Source of the DNA: Candidatus Zipacnadia bacterium
Lineage (GTDB): Bacteria > Armatimonadota > Zipacnadia > Zipacnadales > UBA5352
Direction: 5' to 3'
DNA length: 45,883 bases
NCBI GenBank assembly: GCA_029820945.1
Contig: JALGUJ010000048.1
Coordinates: forward strand, 1 to 45,883
Shown here: positions 1-6,355 of the stretch, in pieces
How the letters are laid out: each line of letters begins with the position of its first letter
Numbering within the stretch: the stretch's first letter is position 1
Translations under genes and position numbers: made by a program
Notes under the pieces: model-generated
The model's database searches: none
What the model saw: only the letters and a program-made list of their open reading frames with translations
Told to the model about the DNA's origin: nothing

Positions 1-1150
1 TCACCGTCCCGCCCCCCGGGATTGTGTGCTCCTCACCCGGGTCATCCAGCGTCCCCACCCGCAGCACGATCCCCTCGTCGCCGCTGATCTCCAGCCGTCC
101 ACTGAGGATATCGATCACTGCCTCCTCGCCCTCGACCACCGGCACCTTCCGCCCCAGGTACGCGCAGCTCACGCTCGTCAGGCAGCGCGTGAGACCCTGC
201 GCCGCCGTCTCTGCGCTGTCGTCGCGCAGGTCCCCTTCACGCTGGTAGAGCGCCCCATCACCCCTGGGCACGATCGTCTCCCAGCGCCCGTCCTCGTCGG
301 TCATGATCGGCGCGTAGACATTCGCGCCTTCAACCCAGGTCCCGAGCTGCGCGTCCCACACGAGCCCGTTGAACTCCAGGCTGTCCCAGCACACCACGCG
401 CCCATCCTCGACGCTGTCCAGCGTCAGCTCCAGGCTCACCTTCGCGCCCTCGACCGCTTCGCCGTCCTCCCGAATCACGCCCTTGAGTCGGTAGCCCATC
501 GTCACGTGCTGCGTCAGCGGTGCCTCCACGAACGCCGCCGGCTGGATCCGTCGCCCCCACCACGGGTCGTCCACCATCACCGCGTAGCGCCCGCTCGGCT
601 CCTCCTCACCTTCCCCGGCCAGCTCCTCAAGCAGGTACACATCGACGCCGTTGAGCGCCACATCCGGGTCGCGCGCTTCGTAGACGTGCACCGTGATCGT
701 CCCGCCCGGCGTATCGAACGCCACCGTCCCGGCGATCGTCTGCATCCGGTCGACCGTCACGCCCCGCCTGCTGCCCAGCGCCACGATCTCCCGCCGCCAC
801 TGGGTGTCCTCGCCGGTCATCAGGTCGGCCAGGATCTCCTCCAGCTCATCCACCTCGGCCCAGGTCCGCACCGGCTCCGTATGCAGCCGCCCCAGCAGCC
901 ATGCGATCAGCCCGACCGTCTGCTGCTTGTAGAAGCTCTCCGCCGCCGTGCGCTGCTCGTCGTCATAGTCCAGCGCGTTCGTCCCGTCACCTCGGTCGAG
1001 GTACTCAGCCAGCAGAATGATCCGCCTGCACACGATGGCCTTGATCGCCCGCCCCGCCACGGTGTCGTCGTCAGCCACCCCCTCCCGCCCCTGGATCTCG
1101 ATCACGCAGCCAATCAGCCTGTCCGCGAGCCCCGGATTCACCAGTGACAT
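1..1150 (-). CDS. Phage tail-region protein with an Ig-like (carboxypeptidase-regulatory-type) repeat, partial at 3' end
   Basis: Reading the minus strand from ATG at 1148-1150 gives at least 383 residues with no stop before the window edge. A GTGAGG ribosome site lies about 5 bases upstream. The first 130 residues look alpha-helical and charged. Residues about 140-330 are beta-rich; around residues 225-290 the pattern GVIREDGEAVEGAKVSLEL followed later by TDEDGRWETIVPRG fits a carboxypeptidase-regulatory or CnaB-like Ig fold, a module used in tail and baseplate proteins. The position after the tail assembly chaperones is where a tape measure gene normally sits, but the visible sequence is not the long helical repeat expected of one. 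No specific function is recognised. Confidence 0.7.
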   Translation of the reverse strand, partial: MSLVNPGLADRLIGCVIEIQGREGVADDDTVAGRAIKAIVCRRIILLAEYLDRGDGTNALDYDDEQRTAAESFYKQQTVGLIAWLLGRLHTEPVRTWAEVDELEEILADLMTGEDTQWRREIVALGSRRGVTVDRMQTIAGTVAFDTPGGTITVHVYEARDPDVALNGVDVYLLEELAGEGEEEPSGRYAVMVDDPWWGRRIQPAAFVEAPLTQHVTMGYRLKGVIREDGEAVEGAKVSLELTLDSVEDGRVVCWDSLEFNGLVWDAQLGTWVEGANVYAPIMTDEDGRWETIVPRGDGALYQREGDLRDDSAETAAQGLTRCLTSVSCAYLGRKVPVVEGEEAVIDILSGRLEISGDEGIVLRVGTLDDPGEEHTIPGGGTV

Positions 1151-1199
1151 CCTGTGCCTCACTCTCTCTCATGTCTGGCACCGCCGCCGCTGCCGTCTG

Positions 1200-1335
1200 T
1201 GGGGCGCAGACCCGTGCCCCGCCTGCCGTCGCCGTTGCCGTCCGCGGCACGGGCGTCCCCGCCCGTGCGCCGTTGCCCCCTCCGGAACGGAGGGGGAAGA
1301 GACCGCGTAGCGGTCTCAGGGAGAGGCCCGCCACT
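1200..1335. repeat. Intergenic hairpin repeat, three stem-loops
   Basis: Three consecutive perfect inverted repeats: 1247-1255 with 1260-1268 (GCACGGGCG, 4-base loop), 1276-1284 with 1288-1296 (CCCCCTCCG, loop GAA), and 1299-1306 with 1310-1317 (GAGACCGC, loop GTA). They are preceded by GCCGTY-type hexamers and followed by GGCCCGCC at 1325-1332. Related text recurs at 13305-13461 and 17046-17095. No coding signal is seen. Confidence 0.8.
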
Positions 1336-1340
1336 GCCGC

Positions 1341-1865
1341 CTACCGGCTCATCGCCACCCGCATCCTCCGCTCCTCCCGCGCCCGCTCCCGCTCCGTCCT
1401 GAATGCCATGCATTGCTCTCTCTGCGAGTTGCCCTGCTCCGTTGTCTCGGCGCTGCCCACAATCCGCGAGTTCACCGCCCTGCCGGTCCTGCTCGGCCTG
1501 CTCGTCCCCGCGCCCGTCGCTTCTGCGCCGAGCGCCATCACGCGCCCCGTCCGCTCAGCCCACCTGCCCGGCGCCTCTCCGGCGACTCGCGCCCTCGCAG
1601 CACCTTCCTCCGACACGCGGCCCGCCACCCGCGCACTTCGTGCAGGCGCCTCGCCTACGCCCATCGTCGCGCTGATCCCGGACTCGCCCACGCTCTCAGC
1701 GCCCTCCGCCCCCCGCTCATCCACCTGCGTCACCCCCGCTCGCCACCCGGCGACTCGCGCCGCCCCGCCTCCCACGCGCACTGTCTCCTCGCCCGCGATC
1801 ACGTGCGCCATCCAGCTCGGCCGCCCGGCCAGCACCCGTCTCGCCCATCCTCCGGCATCCGCCAT
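1341..1865 (-). CDS. Hypothetical phage protein, Ala/Gly/Arg-rich
   Basis: A 174-residue frame whose ATG at 1863-1865 lies 17 bases beyond the end of the T part of the tail chaperone frameshift product, with GAGG about 10 bases upstream. The composition is very rich in Ala, Gly, Arg and Glu with no hydrophobic core pattern. The C-terminal 25 residues (FRTERERAREERRMRVAMSR) are strongly charged and helical. In tailed phages this slot often holds a tape measure or small tail protein, but nothing here identifies one. Because GC-rich DNA yields long spurious frames, the main support is position, start signal and lack of a better frame. Confidence 0.45.
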   Translation of the reverse strand: MADAGGWARRVLAGRPSWMAHVIAGEETVRVGGGAARVAGWRAGVTQVDERGAEGAESVGESGISATMGVGEAPARSARVAGRVSEEGAARARVAGEAPGRWAERTGRVMALGAEATGAGTSRPSRTGRAVNSRIVGSAETTEQGNSQREQCMAFRTERERAREERRMRVAMSR

Positions 1866-1882
1866 GCGCCATCACCTCGGCC

Positions 1883-2661
1883 TCACGCCATCCCGGCCGC
1901 CAGCGCCCACACGCGCTCGCGCTCCGCCAGGCAGTACTCCCACAGCCGTACGCGCCAGGCGGGCTGGTCATCCCATGCCGGCCCGCCCGGCAGCGACCCG
2001 CACCTGCTCAGCCAGTCCATCTCCCGACCGACCGCTCGCGCCAGCCGCTCCCCCGCTCCCCGCAGGACCACCCGCACCCGCTCCGCGCCCGCTCGCACCA
2101 GCAGCTCCTCCGGCGTCGCGAAGTCCCGGCCTTCGCGCAACGTCCCCGCTTCACACGCCTCTTCCGGCAGGGGACTGTGGCCGTGCGCGGCGGCCGTCAG
2201 GCTTTTTTTGCCGCCGCCAGCACCTCCGCATCCTCCGGCCGACGCATGTTCACCGCATCCACGCACTCCATCAGCCAGCCCATCAGCCCCGCCGGCGCCC
2301 GGTCGAGCAGCGCCTGCGCATCGATCTCGCCCTCGCCCGCCCACTCGACACTGCCGTCGTCCCGCACCATCGGCAGCCGGCAATCGATTACGCACCGCTC
2401 GAGGTCGAACGCCACCATCGCCTCCAGGTCGTAGCTTCTGCCGATCGAACGCACCCCGCCGTCCGCCCCGATCTCCAGCTCCTCCCGCACCCCCAGCGCC
2501 TCTCGCTGCAGCGCTTCGCGTGCGCTCAGGGGCCGCACCAGCACCCAGGGATGCGCGCCATCCTCCCCGACCTCCACCGGCGCCTCGAAGCGCCGCGTCG
2601 TCCTCGCCCCGACCGCCGCGATCACCCACGCCTCCAGCTCCCGCTCTGAGCGCTCCTTCAC
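1883..2661 (-). CDS. Tail assembly chaperone GT-type fusion made by -1 frameshift
   Basis: The upstream frame (2197-2661) ends two codons after a run of seven A on the coding strand (plus-strand T run 2203-2209). A slip of -1 there moves ribosomes into a frame that stays open to 1883 and adds about 105 residues, starting KKSLTAAAHGHS and ending RERVWALAAGMA. That extension contains Trp-rich helical text (WDDQPAWRVRLWEYCLAERE) typical of T-type extensions. The G/GT arrangement, with a slippery run just before the G stop and a gene located between tail tube and tape measure, is the well known lambda-like design. The coordinates span both reading frames; the protein is not one continuous frame. 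Confidence 0.65.
2179..2209 (-). promoter_or_regulatory. Programmed -1 ribosomal frameshift signal
   Basis: On the coding (minus) strand the zero frame reads GCA AAA AAA GCC TGA. The heptamer A AAA AAA (2203-2209) allows both tRNA-Lys to re-pair after a -1 slip. Seven bases downstream of the heptamer a stem-loop with 5-bp arms GGCCG and CGGCC (2179-2195, 7-base loop) could stimulate slipping. The new frame stays open for about 105 codons. Confidence 0.65.
2197..2661 (-). CDS. Tail assembly chaperone, G-type
   Basis: A 154-residue acidic, helix-rich protein (motifs DLEAMVAFDLERCVIDC and LMECVDAVNMRRPED), located after the tail tube and one small gene, as expected for a tail assembly chaperone that holds the tape measure during tail assembly. 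The chosen start is GTG at 2659-2661, which overlaps the stop of the upstream gene as GTGA and has AGGAG about 7 bases upstream; a GTG at 2670 is in frame but its Shine-Dalgarno would touch the start codon. The end of the gene carries the slippery A7 that gives the longer product. Family identity rests on context, length and the frameshift, not on a conserved motif. Confidence 0.65.
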   Translation of the reverse strand: MKERSERELEAWVIAAVGARTTRRFEAPVEVGEDGAHPWVLVRPLSAREALQREALGVREELEIGADGGVRSIGRSYDLEAMVAFDLERCVIDCRLPMVRDDGSVEWAGEGEIDAQALLDRAPAGLMGWLMECVDAVNMRRPEDAEVLAAAKKA

Positions 2662-2933
2662 TCCCCGCACTCCTCGGCGATGGCCTTGCGCATCTTCGCC
2701 GCCGTCTCATTCCGCCGACGGGCGAACTCCCCGGCCTCCACCAGCAACTGCCCGCTCCGGTAGCTGCTTACCAGCCGCTGGAACTGCTCCTCCGCCAGCA
2801 CGTAGCCGATTACGAACGTCGCCCATCCCTCGCGCACCTCGATCCCGTGCAGCGGATGCCCCAGCGACCACAATGCCGCCGCCTCCGTCAGGTCCGTGGT
2901 CCGGTGCAGCCGGACCGTGATCTCCTCGCTCAT
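2658..2933 (-). CDS. Small phage protein between tail tube and tail chaperone (DUF5659-like)
   Basis: A 91-residue protein starting at ATG 2931-2933 with AGGA five bases upstream. The text RTTDLTEAAALWSLGHPL followed by a strand-rich segment (WATFVIGYVLAEEQFQRLV) resembles small phage proteins of the DUF5659 type, which begin with a short region ending in a G-H-x-L motif. The C-terminal third is helical and charged. Its stop overlaps the GTG of the next gene, so the two are probably translationally coupled. The specific role is unknown. Confidence 0.6.
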   Translation of the reverse strand: MSEEITVRLHRTTDLTEAAALWSLGHPLHGIEVREGWATFVIGYVLAEEQFQRLVSSYRSGQLLVEAGEFARRRNETAAKMRKAIAEECGE

Positions 2934-2984
2934 CGATCCTGCATCCTCCCGCCCCGCTCCATGCACGCTTCGGGCCCCTCAGTC

Positions 2985-3168
2985 ATTTTCGTCGTTGGTC
3001 GTCTGCAGGGCGACCTGTCCCTCCCTGCCGCCGCCGTTGTGCCGTAGCCGTTGTGCCCCCGGCGCCCTCGCCGGACGATCTTCGTCGCCGTTCGTGGGAC
3101 AGGCATCCTGCCCATCCGCCGTTGTCGTTGCCGAACGCCGTCACCGCCCTTGCCGTCCGCGCCTTCCC
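2985..3168. repeat. Intergenic repeat region, degenerate copy
   Basis: GCCGTTGTGCCCC text at 3044-3056 matches the starts of the copies at 4154 and 15141. A degenerate GGACAGGCA hairpin arm pair lies at 3097-3117 (two unpaired positions compared with the perfect copy at 9749-9770). The rest is GCCGTY-like hexamers. No gene or promoter is seen. Confidence 0.6.
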
Positions 3169-4074
3169 TCAGGCGAGCCCCACCGGCGGCGTCAGCCCGT
3201 CCACGCTCCCCAGCGCCGTGAACTCCACCTTCTCCACAATCCGCCGGTCATGCGTCCCCGGCAGGCCCATATCACTCGCCGTGTACAGCACCCTCGGCAG
3301 CGTGATCACCGCGCTCGCCGCCCCGCGCACAAGCGTGATCTGCAGCGCCGCCTCCTGCCCGCCGGCGAAGTCCGCGTAGATGGCGTTGTCCACGAAGTCC
3401 CGGCTCAGCGCGCCCCAGCAGCGCAGGCCCGCCAGGTTGTACATCTGCCGCGGCGCTATCCCCGGCGCGAGCCGCATCCCCTCGGCCATCGCCTCCACGG
3501 CGTTGTCGATCACGATCTGGATGCGCTCGCAGTTCACGTCCTCCGCCGGCGCCCCACCCCCCGTCGCGATCTCCACCGTCGCCTCGCGGAAGATGTACGG
3601 AGCCGCGCTCGGCATCGCCGGCGTCGGTGTGGTGCCGCTCTCCATCTTCAGCCCCCCCAACTCCAGCACGCACACCACCGGCTGGCCCTTCGCCAGCTCG
3701 ATGCGCGCCCGCCGCACCTTGACGTCGGTCAGCTTCTTGACCTCATTGACGCAGTCGATGACCACCGACGCCCACTTGCCCTGGTTGTCGCCGTCCCGAT
3801 CCTGGATCCACGACAGCAGCGCGCTCATCGAGCCCGGCACCAGCGGCACCGCCAGCTCGCCCTCCGCCCACTCGCCCGCCGAGTAGTAGCGGCTCTCGTA
3901 TTCGTTGCTGTCCGCCATGTCCAGCAGCGTGTAGTTCCGTCGCACTGTCACGCCATCGCCCGCGCCGCCGTGTCGCTTCATCACCGGCAGCCACACGCCC
4001 GGCGCGACGAACGTCCCCTTCTCAGCCTGCAGCCCGAAGCCGAAGCTGCCCTCATGCGCGAGTGCCACAGCCAT
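3169..4074 (-). CDS. Phage tail tube protein (TTP_2-like)
   Basis: A 301-residue protein that should polymerise into the inner tail tube. Start ATG 4072-4074 is chosen because upstream in-frame sequence is repeat DNA and family similarity begins at MAVALAHEGSFGFG. Features typical of the family: N-terminal strand with an exposed loop (KGTFVAPGVWLPVM), the segment NYTLLDMADSNEYESRYYSA, a central tube beta-sheet region (EWAEGELAVPLVPGSMSALL) and a later repetition of the fold (PYIFREATVEIATGG). It lies between the tail completion gene and the tail chaperones, which is the standard position. No sheath gene is seen, so a non-contractile (siphovirus) tail is favoured, but the module is incomplete. 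Confidence 0.75.
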   Translation of the reverse strand: MAVALAHEGSFGFGLQAEKGTFVAPGVWLPVMKRHGGAGDGVTVRRNYTLLDMADSNEYESRYYSAGEWAEGELAVPLVPGSMSALLSWIQDRDGDNQGKWASVVIDCVNEVKKLTDVKVRRARIELAKGQPVVCVLELGGLKMESGTTPTPAMPSAAPYIFREATVEIATGGGAPAEDVNCERIQIVIDNAVEAMAEGMRLAPGIAPRQMYNLAGLRCWGALSRDFVDNAIYADFAGGQEAALQITLVRGAASAVITLPRVLYTASDMGLPGTHDRRIVEKVEFTALGSVDGLTPPVGLA

Positions 4075-4119
4075 GCTCCCACCACCCTGATCTCCTTCAG
4101 CGCCTAACAGGCGTACTCT

Positions 4120-4288
4120 CGCCCGCCCTTGCTGTCCGCCCTGCCGTCGGCCGTTGCCGTTGTGCCCCTCGCGCCCTCGCGAAGGGGGCACCCAAAGGGC
4201 GACTGCCGTCGCCGTCCGTGGCACGGGCAGTCCTTCCCATGCGCCGTCGCCCTTGCCGTCGTAACCGTCGTCACCGTCGTTCCCTTCG
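4120..4288. repeat. Intergenic hairpin repeat
   Basis: A compound hairpin pairs GTGCCCC (4162-4168) with GGGGCAC (4185-4191) and inside it TCGCG (4169-4173) with CGCGA (4178-4182). It is followed by a degraded GCACGGGCAG hairpin near 4221-4242 and by GCCGTC/GTCGTC hexamers. The layout matches the copy at 15141-15190, but arm sequences differ. Confidence 0.7.
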
Positions 4289-4972
4289 TTAGCGGTCGTG
4301 AAGCGCCGCTCGCCGCGCCAGCACCGTCAGCTCCACCACCCGCAACGGCTTCTCCTGGTCGCGCAGCCGCCGCTGGACCGCCGGCTCTGGCTCCACCTCC
4401 GTCACCTGGCTGTGCCAGCACGTCCCACCCAGGTAGGTGTCCGCCATGAGCAGGTTGAACAATGCCGCCGCCCGGTCAAGCACCTCGATGTTCGCCCGCT
4501 GGTCTTCCTCGTAGCGCGTCACGTAGTAGACTGCGAACTCGTAGTCCTGCTGGAACACCCGGTTGCTCCCGGCGTTCAGCGGCTGGCGCATCGTCCCCGG
4601 CATCACCAGCACGCACGGGAACCGCTCGGCCGGCGAGCGCGGCATCAGCTCCGGCGATCCCTGCCCCACCCACTGCACCTCGCTCAGCACCCCGTCCATC
4701 ACCTCGAGCCGCGCACCCCTGCTCGTCAGGTACTCGCCCTCCAGTTCCTCGGTGAAGCCCACGGTGGTCAGCCCGATCTTGGCGCCCACCGTCTTCTCCT
4801 CCGAGCCCGCGCTGTCGCGCAGCCGCACCTGCTGCCCGGTCGCGAACAGCTCGTTGCTCCCCACGGTCACCTCGTAGCCCGGCACGGTGTCCGCCGTCAG
4901 CGCCGCCGCGCCCTGGCACAGCAGCCGGATCGCCCGCGCGATATCGTTCTGATGGAACATGTCCACCGCCAT
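4289..4972 (-). CDS. Phage tail terminator or completion protein
   Basis: A 227-residue protein starting at ATG 4970-4972 behind GGAGGGA. The N-terminus (FHQNDIARAIRLLCQGAAAL) is helical, the centre beta-rich, and the C-terminal half contains VLVMPGTMRQPLNAGSNRV and a tyrosine-rich strand (DYEFAVYYVTRYEED) followed by a long helix. This architecture and the place just before the tail tube gene match tail terminator/completion proteins that cap the tail tube and join it to the head. No diagnostic motif is present, so the role is inferred from position. Confidence 0.55.
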   Translation of the reverse strand: MAVDMFHQNDIARAIRLLCQGAAALTADTVPGYEVTVGSNELFATGQQVRLRDSAGSEEKTVGAKIGLTTVGFTEELEGEYLTSRGARLEVMDGVLSEVQWVGQGSPELMPRSPAERFPCVLVMPGTMRQPLNAGSNRVFQQDYEFAVYYVTRYEEDQRANIEVLDRAAALFNLLMADTYLGGTCWHSQVTEVEPEPAVQRRLRDQEKPLRVVELTVLARRAALHDR

Positions 4973-5013
4973 CGCTGTCCCTCCGCCTTCCTCGCTCACC
5001 CGCCAGAACTGCC

Positions 5014-5039
5014 GGCGGGCGGCCCTCAGGCCGCCCGCC
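5014..5039 (-). terminator. GC hairpin with CTCA loop
   Basis: An 11-bp perfect inverted repeat (5014-5024 with 5029-5039) with loop CTCA, 105 bases beyond the end of the adaptor gene and 41 bases before the tail completion gene. There is no U tract, so it could be a pause or processing site rather than a true intrinsic terminator. It belongs to a series of short-loop hairpins seen across the window. Confidence 0.4.
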
Positions 5040-5143
5040 TTCTCCGTGTGCCGTTCGCAGCGACGTATCTTCACACCCGTCCGCCGTCGCCGTCCCTGGT
5101 TGCCGTTTCCCGATTCCCGCCCTTCGCCGTCCGCCGTCCGCCC

Positions 5144-5683
5144 CTACAGCTCCCGCACGACCGCCCGCAGGTGATGCCCCTCCCCCGCTTCGTCCTCAAC
5201 CGCGATCACCTCGAACCGGCGCGCCACCGCCACCGCCTCCCCCGCCTCATGCTCGCTCGCCAGCCCCTCCATGAGCACCAGCACCTGCCCGCTCGCCGAC
5301 GCCACGATCTGCTCCTCGGCATACCCGTTCGCCCCGATCACCACGCATGCGCCCTCGACGAAGCCCTCCGTCCCGCTGACGCTCAGCACCGTCTCGCCGA
5401 CCTCTGCGTCGGCAACCAGCAACGCCTCCGCCGTCCTGATTGTCAGCCGGTCCGACGGCCGCAGGTCCGTCATCTCCAGGTAGGCCACGCGCGTCACGTC
5501 CTCGTCGCGCCCCAGCAGGTCGTCGTCGCTCGCCGTCCTCGCCCGCCCCACACGCACCGCCACCCCGTCCTCGACCGCCTCGTACACCGGTGTCTTCGGC
5601 ACACCCTCGCCGTCCAGCGCCACCCGCGGCCGCGCGATCGTCGCCACCTCTGTCAGCAGCTCACGGAAGATCGTGTCTCCCAT
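5144..5683 (-). CDS. Phage head-tail adaptor/closure protein
   Basis: A 179-residue protein, ATG at 5681-5683 with GAGGTGAGGG upstream, 15 bases after the connector gene. The sequence is a predicted compact beta domain: YEAVEDGVAVRVGRAR, then VAYLEMTDLRPSDRLTI, a pattern seen in head-closure proteins where a surface that caps the portal is built from strands. A second half (VGETVLSVSGTEGFVEGACVVIG) looks like an added beta-sandwich. It acts with the gp6-like connector encoded upstream. Assignment is by order and fold pattern. Confidence 0.55.
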   Translation of the reverse strand: MGDTIFRELLTEVATIARPRVALDGEGVPKTPVYEAVEDGVAVRVGRARTASDDDLLGRDEDVTRVAYLEMTDLRPSDRLTIRTAEALLVADAEVGETVLSVSGTEGFVEGACVVIGANGYAEEQIVASASGQVLVLMEGLASEHEAGEAVAVARRFEVIAVEDEAGEGHHLRAVVREL

Positions 5684-5698
5684 CCGCCCTCACCTCGC

Positions 5699-6355
5699 TC
5701 AGATCGCGCAGAAGTCGATGCGCCGATACCGTGCCACCGCCTCGCTCGCCTCCGCCACCAGCCGCCGCACCGTGTAGCCGTGGCGCCCCGCGCCGCCGTA
5801 GCGTACTGTGTAGTCGCCCAGGCTCACCGCCTCCACGCCGCCCGCCTCCCCGCTGTACTTGGCGATCAGCTCCGCCGCCACCAGCTTCGCCTGCGCCGCC
5901 ATCACATCCGACGGCGTCGCCTCATAGCCCCAGTCCAGCGCCACCTCAATGTTGCGCGTTCCCTCGGGGAAGTGGCTGGCGAAGCTGCTCGACGCCGCCA
6001 GCACGATCGCCGCCTCCTCCGGGTAGAACAACCACTCGTCCTCAGTCAGCGCCCTACCGCCCACGCTCACCGCGTGCACCTGCACCACCGGCGTCATCCC
6101 CAGCGGCGCCAGCAGCAGCACTCGCGTCCCCGTGCCGTCCAGCACCACCGTCTCGTCCGCGTGCAGCATGAAGTCCCGCCCCGCCGCGCTGTCCACCGCC
6201 GCCTTGGTCGGCGCCAGCAGCGCCGCAATCTCCGCCACCAGCTCCTCTTCGGCTGCCCACTCGCTCGTGTCGTATGCCCGCAGCAGCGCCAGCACGTCCT
6301 CCACCGAGCAGTACGACGTCAGGTTCGCCGTCGTGAACACCCCTGACGCTACCAT
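5699..6355 (-). CDS. Phage head-tail connector (gp6-like)
   Basis: A 218-residue protein. The start is taken as ATG 6353-6355, which overlaps the stop of the large upstream gene by seven bases; a GTG at 6367 is also in frame. N-terminal text NLTSYCSVEDVLALLRAY and the following helices match gp6-type connectors that form a ring under the portal. The middle is beta-rich (LLLAPLGMTPVVQVHAVSVGG and EWLFYPEEAAIVL), and the C-terminal helix contains QAKLVAAELIAKY, the usual connector tail. Its place between capsid and adaptor genes supports the call. Confidence 0.7.
   Translation of the reverse strand: MVASGVFTTANLTSYCSVEDVLALLRAYDTSEWAAEEELVAEIAALLAPTKAAVDSAAGRDFMLHADETVVLDGTGTRVLLLAPLGMTPVVQVHAVSVGGRALTEDEWLFYPEEAAIVLAASSSFASHFPEGTRNIEVALDWGYEATPSDVMAAQAKLVAAELIAKYSGEAGGVEAVSLGDYTVRYGGAGRHGYTVRRLVAEASEAVARYRRIDFCAI

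Noticed and set aside
26..1147. Plus-strand 373-codon frame at the left edge
   Set aside because: The opposite strand carries a coherent protein running off the edge with a good start at 1150; the plus frame is low-complexity Arg/His/Pro-rich.
1883..2710. A stand-alone 275-residue gene
   Set aside because: Its first half is a shadow of the G-type chaperone; only the part after the A7 run is meaningful, as the frameshift extension.
5014..5039. Classical rho-independent terminators at the GC hairpins
   Set aside because: None of the perfect GC stems is followed by a run of T on the transcribed strand, so they are reported only as low-confidence terminator-like hairpins.
4298..6346. Very long plus-strand open frame rich in Arg, His, Pro and Leu
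   Set aside because: It is antisense to the tail completion, adaptor and connector genes. Its composition is that of a shadow frame in GC-rich DNA, and no start signal or domain is seen. Similar long frames opposite the terminase, portal and uvrBC genes were rejected for the same reason.
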